Shown here: piece after piece, positions 8,449-16,744 of the stretch
Layout: each line of letters opens with the position of its first letter
Numbering within the stretch: position 1 is the stretch's first letter
Source of the DNA: an uncultured Candidatus Melainabacteria bacterium
GTDB taxonomy: Bacteria; Cyanobacteriota; Vampirovibrionia; Gastranaerophilales; Gastranaerophilaceae
Direction of reading: 5' to 3'
Length of the DNA: 64,000 nucleotides
Assembly (NCBI GenBank): GCA_934691935.1
Contig: CAKUTH010000002.1
Location: 310,001 to 374,000, forward strand
Translations under genes and position numbers: made by a program
Notes under the pieces: generated by a model
The model's database searches: none
What the model was told of the DNA's origin: nothing
What the model saw: the letters and a program-made list of their open reading frames with translations, nothing else

Positions 8449-9702
8449 TTATTCAACTTCTTTGATAATAAGAGAAGCATTTTGTCCGCCAAAACCGAAT
8501 GAGTTTGACAAAGCTGCATGAACGTGAGCTTTTCTTGCTTTATGTGGAACGTAATCCAAATCAGCAACTCGTTCATCTTGGTGGTCAAGATTAATAGTCG
8601 GCGGAATAATACCGTCAGTAATAACTTTTGCACAAGCAATACATTCAACAGCACCTGTTGCACCAAGCAAGTGACCGTGCATAGATTTTGTTGAACTTAC
8701 CATCAAGTTAGGATTATGTTTTTTATCACCGAATACGCAAGCAATAGCTTTTGATTCTGCAATATCACCCAAACCTGTGCTTGTACCGTGTGCATTGATA
8801 TATTGAACGTCAGTAGGTTTCATACCAGCATCTTTCAATGCAAATTCCATAGAATGGATTGCACCTTGACCTTCTGGATCAGGAGCTACAACGTCGTAAG
8901 CATCAGCTGTTTGTCCGTAACCAGCAACTTCTGCATAAATTTTTGCGCCACGTTTTTTAGCATGTTCGTATTCTTCCAAAACAAGAACTCCTGCGCCTTC
9001 TGACATGATGAAACCATCTCTGTCAATGTCCCAAGGACGTGACGCTTTTGTTGGTTCGTCATTTCGTTTTGACAATGTTCTTGCACTAGAGAATGCGCCA
9101 ATACCAACGTCGCAAATAGTAGCTTCGCAACCACCTGCAAGCATAATATCAGCGTCGCCATATTGGATAGCGCGGAATGCATCACCTACAGAGTGAGTTC
9201 CTGTTGCACAAGCTGATATAACAACTTTGTTAATACCTTTGAAACCATATCTCATAGAAATACGACCAGATGCCATATTTACAATCATCATTGGAATTGT
9301 AAATGGAGAACATTTATTTGGTCCTTTTTCCAAAATTCTGATATGATTGTCTTCGAAAGTTCTAAAACCGCCTGCTGCAGCACTAACAATAACCCCAATT
9401 CTATATGGGTCAATGTCTTTAACTTCTTCCAATTTAGCGTCTTTAACGGCTTCATCAGCTGCAACCATTGCAAATTGGATATATCTATCCATTTTTTTGG
9501 CTTCTTTAGGATCCAAATAATCCTCAGGGTTAAAGTTTTTAACTTCACCAGAAATCTTAACGACATGTTTTTCAATATCAATAAGTTCAGAAGTGCTTAA
9601 ACCGCTTTTCCCTTCAACAAGGCTATTCCAAAATTTATCAACACCTATACCGAATGGTGAAACTGCGCCAAGCCCTGTTATTACAACTCTTCTTTTAGTC
9701 AT
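8449..9702 (-). CDS. fabF: 3-oxoacyl-[acyl-carrier-protein] synthase II
   Basis: 417 residues from the ATG at 9702 (one codon upstream is GTG, less likely). Thiolase-fold condensing enzyme: start MTKRRVVITGLGAVSPFG, the nucleophile region VISACATGTHSVGDA, the first catalytic His in INAHGTSTGLGD and the second in STKSMHGHLLGATGAVE. It elongates acyl-ACP in fatty-acid synthesis. It follows acpP on the same strand after 133 nt that hold a near-perfect inverted repeat, so it may be transcribed with acpP or separately. Confidence 0.95.
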   Translation of the reverse strand: MTKRRVVITGLGAVSPFGIGVDKFWNSLVEGKSGLSTSELIDIEKHVVKISGEVKNFNPEDYLDPKEAKKMDRYIQFAMVAADEAVKDAKLEEVKDIDPYRIGVIVSAAAGGFRTFEDNHIRILEKGPNKCSPFTIPMMIVNMASGRISMRYGFKGINKVVISACATGTHSVGDAFRAIQYGDADIMLAGGCEATICDVGIGAFSSARTLSKRNDEPTKASRPWDIDRDGFIMSEGAGVLVLEEYEHAKKRGAKIYAEVAGYGQTADAYDVVAPDPEGQGAIHSMEFALKDAGMKPTDVQYINAHGTSTGLGDIAESKAIACVFGDKKHNPNLMVSSTKSMHGHLLGATGAVECIACAKVITDGIIPPTINLDHQDERVADLDYVPHKARKAHVHAALSNSFGFGGQNASLIIKEVE

Positions 9703-9733
9703 CACTTTACCTATTACTATCCTTTAATAAATA

Positions 9734-9768
9734 CGAGGGTAAAAATGAATATTCAATTTTCACCCTCG
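9734..9768 (-). other. 35-bp inverted repeat between acpP and fabF
   Basis: CGAGGGT (9734-9740) and ACCCTCG (9762-9768) are joined by a largely self-complementary AT-rich centre, giving a long hairpin with one wobble and one bulged base. No clear U tract follows on the minus strand. It could be an attenuator or RNA processing site that raises acpP over fabF, or a weak terminator. Confidence 0.6.
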
Positions 9769-9835
9769 CAACATTTAATTAATTCTTTCTACATACGTAG
9801 TTCCGAATTTATCGGGTCACACTACTTTTGTTAGC

Positions 9836-10066
9836 TTATTTGTGTGAATCGATGTAGTTAACTGCATCTTGAACTGTTTGAATTTTTTCAGCTTCTTCAT
9901 CAGGGATTTCGCAACCGAATTCTTCTTCGAAAGCCATAACTAATTCAACTGTATCCAAAGAGTCAGCACCCAAATCAGCTGTGAAGCTAGCTTCTGGAGT
10001 AACTAGAGCTTCGTCTACGCTTAATTGGTCTACTACAACTTTTCTAACTTTTTCTAATGTACTCAT
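9836..10066 (-). CDS. acpP: Acyl carrier protein
   Basis: 76 acidic residues. The 4'-phosphopantetheine attachment site is the serine of LGADSLDTVELVMAFEEEF. It carries growing acyl chains for FabF, FabG and others in the cytoplasm. GAGGAAAAAAAGATG gives a strong ribosome-binding site, and an excellent promoter lies upstream. It sits between fabG (upstream, separated by a terminator-like hairpin and repeat array) and fabF. Confidence 0.97.
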   Translation of the reverse strand: MSTLEKVRKVVVDQLSVDEALVTPEASFTADLGADSLDTVELVMAFEEEFGCEIPDEEAEKIQTVQDAVNYIDSHK

Positions 10067-10112
10067 CTTTTTTTCCTCATAATTTTGTAATTACTAATAA
10101 TTGTTCTTCTAT

Positions 10113-10141
10113 ATTATACTTAACGCATAAAATTTTTGCAA
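10113..10141 (-). promoter_or_regulatory. Promoter of acpP
   Basis: On the minus strand TTGCAA (10136-10141) and TATAAT (10113-10118) are spaced by 17 nt. The start site would fall about 40 nt before the acpP ATG. Confidence 0.75.
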
Positions 10142-10176
10142 GAAATTTACAATTCAATGATTATATTGTTAAAAAT

Positions 10177-10195
10177 CTTAACTTTTTTGGTTAAG
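10177..10195 (-). terminator. Terminator-like hairpin between fabG and acpP
   Basis: CTTAAC (10177-10182) and GTTAAG (10190-10195) form a stem around an A-rich loop on the minus strand, followed by ATTTTTAAC. It could end the fabG transcript upstream of the acpP promoter. Confidence 0.5.
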
Positions 10196-10283
10196 TGAGT
10201 GAGTAAGTATGTAAGTAAGTTAGTAAGATTTTTACGTAACAAACTTAGTACCTTAGTGCCTTAGTATCCTAGTGCCTTACTCA
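10195..10283. repeat. Mosaic repeat: tetramer array plus octamer array
   Basis: 10195-10227 is an array of GTRA-type tetramers (GTGAGTGAGTAAGTATG and on). After a short spacer containing TTTTTACGTAA, 10244-10283 holds five octamers in register: CTTAGTAC, CTTAGTGC, CTTAGTAT, CCTAGTGC, CTTACTCA. It fills the gap between fabG and acpP. The same elements recur at 12.6, 16.6 (tetramers), 33.3, 34.7 and 56.8 kb. Confidence 0.85.
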
Positions 10284-10286
10284 TAA

Positions 10287-11018
10287 CTATATAATCAACG
10301 CACCTGCAACTTCGATTGCTTGACCTGAAACGTAATCTGCATCAAGAGCTAAGTATTTAACTGTTTTTGCGATGTCTTCAGGAGTTCCAAGACGTTTCAT
10401 CGGAATAGCTTTCAAGTATTCTTCAATGTTTGGAAGGTTTGCTGTCATTGCTGTTTGAATAAATCCAGGACATACAGCGTTAACTCTGATATTTCTTGAA
10501 CCAAATTCTTTAGCAAGAGTTTTTGTCAAACCGATTAAACCAGCTTTTGAAGCAGAGTAGTTAGCTTGACCAGGGTTTCCGTGCAAGCCAACAACACTTG
10601 ACATATTGATGATAGAACCTTGACGAGCTTTCATCATATATTTAACAACTGCGTGAGTTACGCAATAAGCACTTGTCAAGTTGATTTTAATAACTCTTTC
10701 CCATTGTTCCATATCCATTCTAATGAACAAACCGTCTTTTGTAATACCAGCATTGTTCAACAATACATCGATTTTACCGTGTTCTTTAATCATTTTGTCA
10801 ACATTTTCTTGAACAGCTTCAGGGTTTGAAACGTCAAATTGATAGAAGTAAGCGTTAGCACCACAAGCCTTGATTTCTTCAAGAGCTGGTTGAGCTTTTT
10901 CAGCTTCACAAATGTCGTTGATAATGATGTCGCATCCAGCTTTTGCAAGTTCTAATGCACAAGCCAAACCAATACCGCGAGAACCGCCAGTTACCAATGC
11001 AATTTTTCTTTCTGTCAT
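10287..11018 (-). CDS. fabG: 3-oxoacyl-[acyl-carrier-protein] reductase
   Basis: 243 residues, classical short-chain dehydrogenase. The NADP-binding motif is TGGSRGIGLACALE (residues 10-17 core), followed by LLNNAGITKDGLF, the catalytic serine in NMSSVVGLHGNPGQ, and the Y-x3-K pair in YSASKAGLIGLTK, then VNAVCPGFIQTAMT. It reduces 3-oxoacyl-ACP in fatty-acid synthesis, next to acpP and fabF. AAGGAGAAAATTAATG marks the start. Confidence 0.95.
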   Translation of the reverse strand: MTERKIALVTGGSRGIGLACALELAKAGCDIIINDICEAEKAQPALEEIKACGANAYFYQFDVSNPEAVQENVDKMIKEHGKIDVLLNNAGITKDGLFIRMDMEQWERVIKINLTSAYCVTHAVVKYMMKARQGSIINMSSVVGLHGNPGQANYSASKAGLIGLTKTLAKEFGSRNIRVNAVCPGFIQTAMTANLPNIEEYLKAIPMKRLGTPEDIAKTVKYLALDADYVSGQAIEVAGALII

Positions 11019-11206
11019 TAATTTTCTCCTTATTTATTGAAATAAAAACGAATAATTTTATCCCTCAAGTTGATTGTATCATAAATATACGAGGTTTGAC
11101 AGTTTATTAACAAATTTGAAGTTGAAGGACTCAAGAGGCTAGTTATGTATGTGCGTGAGTTTGTTATTAATTTCGGGATTGACGACCGAATAACAAAGGC
11201 ATATCA

Positions 11207-12532
11207 CTATTTCTTTTCAGAGCGTTCTCTAACTGATAATCTGATTGGAGTACCAAAAAAACCAAATGCTTCACGCAATTTGTTTTCAATATAGCGTTTG
11301 TAGTGGTCTTTCATCAAGTCCGCGTTGTTCGCAAATATTACTATATGTGGTGGCTGTACACCAGTTTGAGTTACATACATTATCTTTAAACGTTTGCCTT
11401 TTGAAGATGCAGGTGGGTTTAGCATGTATGCTTCTTTTATAACTTTATTTAACAAGCCAGTAGAAATGCGTTTTGTGCATTCTGCGTAAGTATTTTCAGC
11501 TTCCGTAAAGATTTGGTTGAGTCTTTGTTTGGTCACTGCTGAAATATAAATCTTTGGCGCGTATTCCAAAAACGGAATATCATTAGCAAGTTTTTTGTTG
11601 TATTGATTGATTGTGTTTGATTTTTTGTCCTCAATCAAATCCCATTTATTAATTGCAATAATTATGCCTTTTCCAGCTTCTGTAATAATTGATGCGATTT
11701 TCTTATCCTGATCAGAGATGCCTTGAGTTGCGTCGATTACGAGTAGAGCAACATCGCAATCTCTGATTGAGCGTATTGCTCTGTCGACGGCAAATTTTTC
11801 TATGCCCCAATCAACTTTTGCTTTTTTTCTAATCCCTGCTGTGTCAACGATTACAAATTCTCTATCTTTGTATGTGATGTAACTGTCGATACTGTCGCGA
11901 GTCGTGCCCGATACATCTGAAACAATTACTCTGTTTTCATTAAGTAGTGCGTTTACGATAGAGGATTTCCCAGCATTTGGGCGACCGACAATTGCTATTT
12001 TTATAGTATTATCTTCTTCTTGTTCAATATCTTGTTCAAAATCTTCTGTAACAAGGTCTAACAAATCGCCGACTCCGCCACTTCCGTGAAGTGCGGAAAT
12101 TCCAATAGGTTCACCAATTGCAAGCGAATAAAAATCGTTTACCATCAGCAAACTTTCAGGGTTATCTGATTTGTTAACCGCTAGAAATATTGGTTTGCCA
12201 GATTGTCTTAATATATTTGCAATATCGTAGTCTACTGGGTTTACACCTTCTTTGCCGTCTACAATGAAAATAATTTTATCCGCTTCTTCGCAAGCAATTT
12301 TTGCCTGATCAAATATAGAAAGCATTATTTCATCTTCATCTCCAGGGATTATACCACCTGTGTCTATGACAGTAAAAAGTTTATTTTGCCATTCAACATC
12401 AAAATAAATTCTATCACGTGTGACTCCAGGTAAATCGTCAACAATAGAGTTTCTAGTCCCTATTAAACGATTTACAAATGTTGATTTTCCGACGTTTGGA
12501 CGTCCTACTATTGCTACAATTGGTTTACTCAT
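11207..12532 (-). CDS. der: Ribosome-associated GTPase Der (EngA)
   Basis: 441 residues with two tandem G domains and a C-terminal KH-like domain. G domain 1: GRPNVGKSTFVN (P-loop, residue 9 on), DTGG, NKSD. G domain 2: GRPNAGKSSIVN, DTAGIRKK, NKWD. The C-terminus (FFGTPIRLSVRERSEKK) is the basic KH end. Der is needed for 50S subunit assembly. The start has no Shine-Dalgarno; TAGAAT lies 6 nt before the ATG, so the mRNA is predicted leaderless. Confidence 0.97.
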   Translation of the reverse strand: MSKPIVAIVGRPNVGKSTFVNRLIGTRNSIVDDLPGVTRDRIYFDVEWQNKLFTVIDTGGIIPGDEDEIMLSIFDQAKIACEEADKIIFIVDGKEGVNPVDYDIANILRQSGKPIFLAVNKSDNPESLLMVNDFYSLAIGEPIGISALHGSGGVGDLLDLVTEDFEQDIEQEEDNTIKIAIVGRPNAGKSSIVNALLNENRVIVSDVSGTTRDSIDSYITYKDREFVIVDTAGIRKKAKVDWGIEKFAVDRAIRSIRDCDVALLVIDATQGISDQDKKIASIITEAGKGIIIAINKWDLIEDKKSNTINQYNKKLANDIPFLEYAPKIYISAVTKQRLNQIFTEAENTYAECTKRISTGLLNKVIKEAYMLNPPASSKGKRLKIMYVTQTGVQPPHIVIFANNADLMKDHYKRYIENKLREAFGFFGTPIRLSVRERSEKK

Positions 12533-12544
12533 AAATTTATTCTA
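12533..12544 (-). promoter_or_regulatory. -10 box of the leaderless der promoter
   Basis: On the minus strand TAGAAT (12539-12544) is followed by six bases and then the der ATG. The -35 region is weak (TTTCCA-like). Confidence 0.5.
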
Positions 12545-12580
12545 GCATAAAAAAGATTAAATGGAAATGTATTTTTTAAG

Positions 12581-12725
12581 ATACTAAGATACTAGGGCAC
12601 TAAGGCACTAAGAAGTTTATGTAAGGAAGTAAGTCCGTAAGTAAGTAAGAGAATACTAAGATACTAGGGCACTAAGGCACTAAGAAGTTTACGTAAGGAA
12701 GTAAGTCCGTAAGTAAGTTAGTAAG
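12581..12725. repeat. Mosaic repeat, two tandem 72-bp copies
   Basis: Each copy holds four octamers (ATACTAAG, ATACTAGG, GCACTAAG, GCACTAAG) at 12581-12612 and 12653-12684, then a conserved spacer AAGTTTAYGTAAGG and the tetramer array GAAGTAAGTCCGTAAGTAAG. The copies start exactly 72 nt apart and differ by very few bases, so the duplication is recent. Located between der and the helicase operon. Confidence 0.9.
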
Positions 12726-12729
12726 AATA

Positions 12730-12790
12730 GTCATCTTGAGCGAAGCGAAAGATCTCAAACCCACCCCTACCCTCCCTATCTAGGGAGAGT
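12730..12790. repeat. GC-rich dispersed palindromic module
   Basis: 12730-12763 reads GTCATCTTGAGCGAAGCGAA and on to CTCAAACCCA. It is followed by a hairpin CCCTACCCTCCCTATCTAGG (from 12766). A copy of the whole module in reverse orientation lies at 34584-34643, differing by one base over the first 34, and is again attached to the octamer/tetramer arrays. Confidence 0.8.
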
Positions 12791-12879
12791 GAACGATACT
12801 TATTACCAACTTTACAACCCCTCTGTCCAAGTTCAAAAACATATTAGACTAATCTCTATTTTAGGAGACTAAATAAAGA

Positions 12880-13073
12880 AAGGAGTCTATTATGACAGTA
12901 TATAATGAATGGAGATTAAATTTATCTTACCTCCCCCAGAACTTAACACAAGAAGCCTGTTACAGATACAATATCTTAATAAGATACACACGGCTCCCTT
13001 CCGAAAATCCGCCTCCTCTCTCGCCCTATTGTCGCTATATAGTTCGTGTGCGGTTGGGAGGTTTGGGCGTTCC
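12880..13073. other. Intergenic GC-rich patch with a start-like ORF remnant
   Basis: GAAAGGAG precedes an ATG at 12892, and a plus-strand frame stays open to 13311, but from 13074 it lies antisense to a more convincing gene and its product is proline- and arginine-rich without family features. Bases 12990-13070 are clearly richer in G+C than their surroundings (GGTTGGGAGGTTTGGGCG on the plus strand), like the dispersed palindromic modules. I regard it as a repeat or decayed gene fragment with a surviving start. From 12545 to 13073 no other gene is seen. Confidence 0.35.
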
Positions 13074-13460
13074 CTATTTAATTTTCATTTTAATTAGCAC
13101 CATTGCGAAAAACATAAAAATATTTACTACAAAAATCATTGAATATATTATAAACCCTAAACATTTATGCATAACTTTGCTTGGCTTGAGTATTTGCAAA
13201 CTTTCTTTTTTATCCTCTCTCAGAATTGTCCCAATTAATAGTATAATAGGAATAATAACAACTAATAATATTGACATTGGGATTAATACATATATTATAA
13301 AAATTAGATAAAACCAACCTAATGTGTTCATATATTTGATAAAACATACGGCTATTATCAGTAGTGCAAGAAATATATAAAGATATACCAACCCTATATT
13401 ACTGCAGTAATTAAAAATTTTTGTATTGATAATTTTATAAAATTTATCTTTAAAATTCAT
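13074..13460 (-). CDS. Hypothetical membrane protein, 128 aa
   Basis: Three hydrophobic segments (about residues 22-45, 50-78 and 100-125) and a lysine-rich loop (REDKKESLQILKPSK). Family not recognised. It starts 3 nt after the stop of the large helicase gene, so it is translated from the same mRNA, probably by coupling, since only a weak GAAGAA precedes the ATG. A link to helicase function is suggested by position only. Confidence 0.6.
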   Translation of the reverse strand: MNFKDKFYKIINTKIFNYCSNIGLVYLYIFLALLIIAVCFIKYMNTLGWFYLIFIIYVLIPMSILLVVIIPIILLIGTILREDKKESLQILKPSKVMHKCLGFIIYSMIFVVNIFMFFAMVLIKMKIK

Positions 13461-13463
13461 GTA

Positions 13464-16400
13464 TTATTCTTCAATCAACACTCTATCTAAGCAGGCTTTT
13501 GGTGAATATTGCCATTCACGGTATGTTATACGTTTGACCTTAAATCCCGAACGTTCAATTATTGCTTGTTTTTTCATATTAGACACTCGGTCAGGATTTT
13601 TGTCTTGAACGCCGTCAATTTCTACCACGAATTTGTCATCTACTAACAAATCTGCGCTCAAGCCAGCAACTTCAGCACCTGCAACTACTTTGTGATCAAG
13701 TTCTCTGATTTTTTCTGCAACTTCTCTTTCCAGAGGGTTTTTGTATAAGTTTTCATCAATATCACCTGATAATACTGCTTGTTTACGGTCTTGATAATTC
13801 TGCATATAAGAAACGTAGTTTCTGAAATGTCCGTCAGGCAATTCTCGAGGATTGCGAGAAACGAAATTTATGACTTTGTTTCTACCACGTGTAATAGCAA
13901 CGTTAAACAGATTTGCTTTTTGCATAAACATTAAACTTTGGGTGAAACTGTTGTCAGCAATTGCCCAAGAAATCATCATTATGTCGCGTTCATCACCTTG
14001 GAATGTGTGTGCTGTACCAATTTCAATCTGGTGTTTTTTTATCATATAGTCAGACAAAACTTTTGAAACAGAAATTTTCAATTGTTCAACTTGCGCTCTA
14101 AATGGTGAAATTATACCAACAGTGACAGGATTGTCAGGGTTTTTGCGCTCGTCCTCAATGATTATTTCATGCAAACGTTTAACAAGAGCCTCAATTTCAG
14201 GCAGGTTTCTTGTTGCATCAAAGTCAACTTTTCCATCCATAACTTCAACAAGTTCTAGCACGTTTTCTTCTGGTTTGTCTTTTCTCATCACGCGAATTCT
14301 ATCGTTATAAAATTCGTGGTTTGAAAAGTTAATAATTGGCGGTAAACTTCTGAAGTGTTCATCTAACATTACAGAGTTCATTGAGTAGTAATCCGCCAAA
14401 TCAAACATTGAATTTGTTCTAAAACGCCACATAAGTTGGTACTTGTCAGGAATTCCGTATTGACTCAAGAAGGACTGTTCCTTTGCCTTTTCAAGGAATG
14501 AAAGGTGTGGTAATTGTTTGTCATCACCAACGATTACGGCACGTTTTGCTCTAAATAAAATAGGGAAACAGCTTGCAATATCGCACTGAGATGCTTCGTC
14601 AATAATTGCGACATCAAACAATCCTGGTTTTAACGGCAAAGAATCAGATACTGCGTAAGTTGTAACGCACCAGCAAGGGAATGCCTCTAAAAGTGGTTTA
14701 AAATCTTCTTCTTCCAATATGTTTGTTTGAAGTCGTTTTCTGTTAGTAACAAGTGATTTAGCATGAACCTTAAGCCTTCTGCGTTTATTTTCATCGCGCA
14801 AAAGTTCTTTTAGGGCTTCACGACGTTTATTTTTTAAGATATTAGTCGCGAGTGTTTTTTGTTTGCGTTTCATTGTCCTGATTTGTTCAGACAGTACATG
14901 AAGGTTGCCAGTTTTTTGAATATCTGCCTCTATTTTTCTCAATGTCCATTCGAGGTTTGCAAATTCAAGTTCCTGTTTGAGTTTGCCGATGTTTTCGTAA
15001 GTCACATCAAATTCTTTTAAATTCAATATTTTTTTCAGTTGTCCAAGGCTTGTAAAGTTGGCAATTTTTGAAATAAATCCAACTTTTTCCATGTTGTGTT
15101 CAAGCACTTTTATTATGCCCGAAATCATATCAATTTCGCCTTTTTTCAGGCTTTTTTTAATAAATTCTTTTTTACCTAAAAGTTTTTCTTGTTCTTCTAC
15201 CTCTTGAAGTTTGTCATGCCAGTTTCTTTCAAGTTTTATTATTGTTTCGGACTTGTTTTCCATATTTTTAAGCATGTCAAGATGGTCTTTCATATCTTTA
15301 GTATCAACAAGAAGGATATCTTCTACGTTTTCATCTAAATCAGAATTATTTTGAGATAAAAGATTGTTTAATTCTTCGCTTAATTGTCTTTGATAATTCA
15401 ATCTACCTGCGCGAAGTGCCATGTGGCTTGCGCCAAGGTCGTTCAAACGTTCAGCAACAACGTCAACTGCTTTGTCCATACGTGAAGCGACAAGAACTGT
15501 TTTACCGTTTGCAACAAGGTGTGCAACAAGGTTTACGATAGTTTGAGATTTGCCAGTTCCAGGAGGACCTTGTACTGCCTCAAATTTGCTATTATCTATA
15601 TTTTTTATAACTTGCAATTGACTATCGCTTAAGGATAGCGGGGTAATCGGATAAAAATCTGTAATCTTATTCATATCCTTCATCGGAGCAGATTTTTCTT
15701 TACTTTGCGAATATTCTTCATTGATAATACTCAATGCTGTTTCACGATAAACTCCAGAAGGCTTTTCGGCTATTTGAGTTAATTCATGTAAAACACCTGC
15801 TGTTACAGATGGACGTTTTGTCAAAATTATTGCACATTGTGGAGTTACGGCAATTTTTTCAAGTTTGACTTTTTGTTTTGCTTGTTCGGTTTCTTCTTCC
15901 TCAATGACTTCTTCTACGTTATCGCCGTCGATTTTTTCTTTATAAAAATCTTTTGATTTAGTGACATTATCATCTTCTTTGTATTCGTCAATATTTGTTG
16001 CGATTTCAATTTCAGGAACAAGTGATTTTAATGTTGTTAAGAAAATATCTAATTTTTCTTGTGTAATTGGCAAATCTGGCACTACATCAAGAATACCTTC
16101 CAACAACAAATCTACTTCATCTTCATCATCATTTTTTCGCATCAAGCCTGCAAGAGCACCAGTATTTAATGACAAGACTTCATCGAGAGGGAAGCAGTTG
16201 ATGTTAACTCCATTTCTTTCAAGTTTGCAAGGCATGTATAAAAGTGGGGTCAAAAATTCGTTATGACGCTTGCTTTTTGAGCTTTTCCCAACCAGAAAAA
16301 GATAACCGTAAATAAGGTATTTGTCTTTTTGCCCCAAATCGCTTTGAATCATCAATTCTGTAAGTTTTGGGTCACTGCCTTCAAGCGAAATGTATTCTGC

Positions 16401-16586
16401 TCCTGTAGAAAATAGACGTTCTTCACCTTTTAAGAAAATCCATTTGTTGTCTTTGTCACCTTTTAAGTTTCTAAAAGTTGAGCTTTTGACTTCTTCACGC
16501 ACGCAATCGTGAAGATATTGGCTTAATTTTTTTATAAAACTGTTATTAAATGCAGAATTTATTGCTCGTGATGCTTCCTGTAGCAT
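13464..16586 (-). CDS. Superfamily 1 DNA/RNA helicase with C-terminal nuclease-like domain
   Basis: 1040 residues. An N-terminal ~300-residue region of unknown type is followed by a UPF1/Dna2-like SF1 helicase: Walker A QGPPGTGKSQTIVN (about residue 341), a long charged coiled-coil insertion, Walker B VAIIDEASQCD, VIVGDDKQLPH, RSLPPIINFSN, GTAHTFQGDERD and NVAITRGRNK. The last ~100 residues (ADLLVDDKFVVEIDG, then SGFKVKRITYREW) match the PD-(D/E)xK-type fold of DUF559/RAP-like nucleases. Such proteins act in nucleic-acid processing and some in phage defence; the role here is not decided. AAAGGAG lies 12 nt before the ATG, further than usual. Confidence 0.85.
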   Translation of the reverse strand: MLQEASRAINSAFNNSFIKKLSQYLHDCVREEVKSSTFRNLKGDKDNKWIFLKGEERLFSTGAEYISLEGSDPKLTELMIQSDLGQKDKYLIYGYLFLVGKSSKSKRHNEFLTPLLYMPCKLERNGVNINCFPLDEVLSLNTGALAGLMRKNDDEDEVDLLLEGILDVVPDLPITQEKLDIFLTTLKSLVPEIEIATNIDEYKEDDNVTKSKDFYKEKIDGDNVEEVIEEEETEQAKQKVKLEKIAVTPQCAIILTKRPSVTAGVLHELTQIAEKPSGVYRETALSIINEEYSQSKEKSAPMKDMNKITDFYPITPLSLSDSQLQVIKNIDNSKFEAVQGPPGTGKSQTIVNLVAHLVANGKTVLVASRMDKAVDVVAERLNDLGASHMALRAGRLNYQRQLSEELNNLLSQNNSDLDENVEDILLVDTKDMKDHLDMLKNMENKSETIIKLERNWHDKLQEVEEQEKLLGKKEFIKKSLKKGEIDMISGIIKVLEHNMEKVGFISKIANFTSLGQLKKILNLKEFDVTYENIGKLKQELEFANLEWTLRKIEADIQKTGNLHVLSEQIRTMKRKQKTLATNILKNKRREALKELLRDENKRRRLKVHAKSLVTNRKRLQTNILEEEDFKPLLEAFPCWCVTTYAVSDSLPLKPGLFDVAIIDEASQCDIASCFPILFRAKRAVIVGDDKQLPHLSFLEKAKEQSFLSQYGIPDKYQLMWRFRTNSMFDLADYYSMNSVMLDEHFRSLPPIINFSNHEFYNDRIRVMRKDKPEENVLELVEVMDGKVDFDATRNLPEIEALVKRLHEIIIEDERKNPDNPVTVGIISPFRAQVEQLKISVSKVLSDYMIKKHQIEIGTAHTFQGDERDIMMISWAIADNSFTQSLMFMQKANLFNVAITRGRNKVINFVSRNPRELPDGHFRNYVSYMQNYQDRKQAVLSGDIDENLYKNPLEREVAEKIRELDHKVVAGAEVAGLSADLLVDDKFVVEIDGVQDKNPDRVSNMKKQAIIERSGFKVKRITYREWQYSPKACLDRVLIEE

Positions 16587-16622
16587 GGTATCGAAAATCT
16601 CCTTTGAAGTTGATTGTATTTA

Positions 16623-16698
16623 GTGAGTGAGTAAGTAGGTAAGTAGGTGAGTAAGAATTATCCTCTTACTTACTTACTAACTTACTAACCTACTTACG
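16623..16698. repeat. Inverted tetramer arrays forming a long imperfect palindrome
   Basis: A GTGAGTGAGTAAGTAGG-type array (16623-16655) faces its reverse complement type CTTACTTACTTACTAAC (16664-16698) across 8 nt. The arms could form a ~33-bp hairpin or cruciform. It lies between the divergent helicase and CCA-enzyme genes. No octamers are present in this copy. Confidence 0.8.
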
Positions 16699-16744
16699 TA
16701 ATTAACTATTCCATTTTACACTATTTTACGTTAAAATACAAAAT

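Noticed and set aside
12581..12725. CRISPR-like array
   Set aside because: Repeats are 8 and 4 nt, directly adjacent and degenerate, without unique spacers; no cas genes nearby.
13074..13311. Plus-strand continuation of the ORF starting at 12892
   Set aside because: It lies antisense to a better-supported membrane-protein gene that follows the helicase by 3 nt, and its product has no family features.
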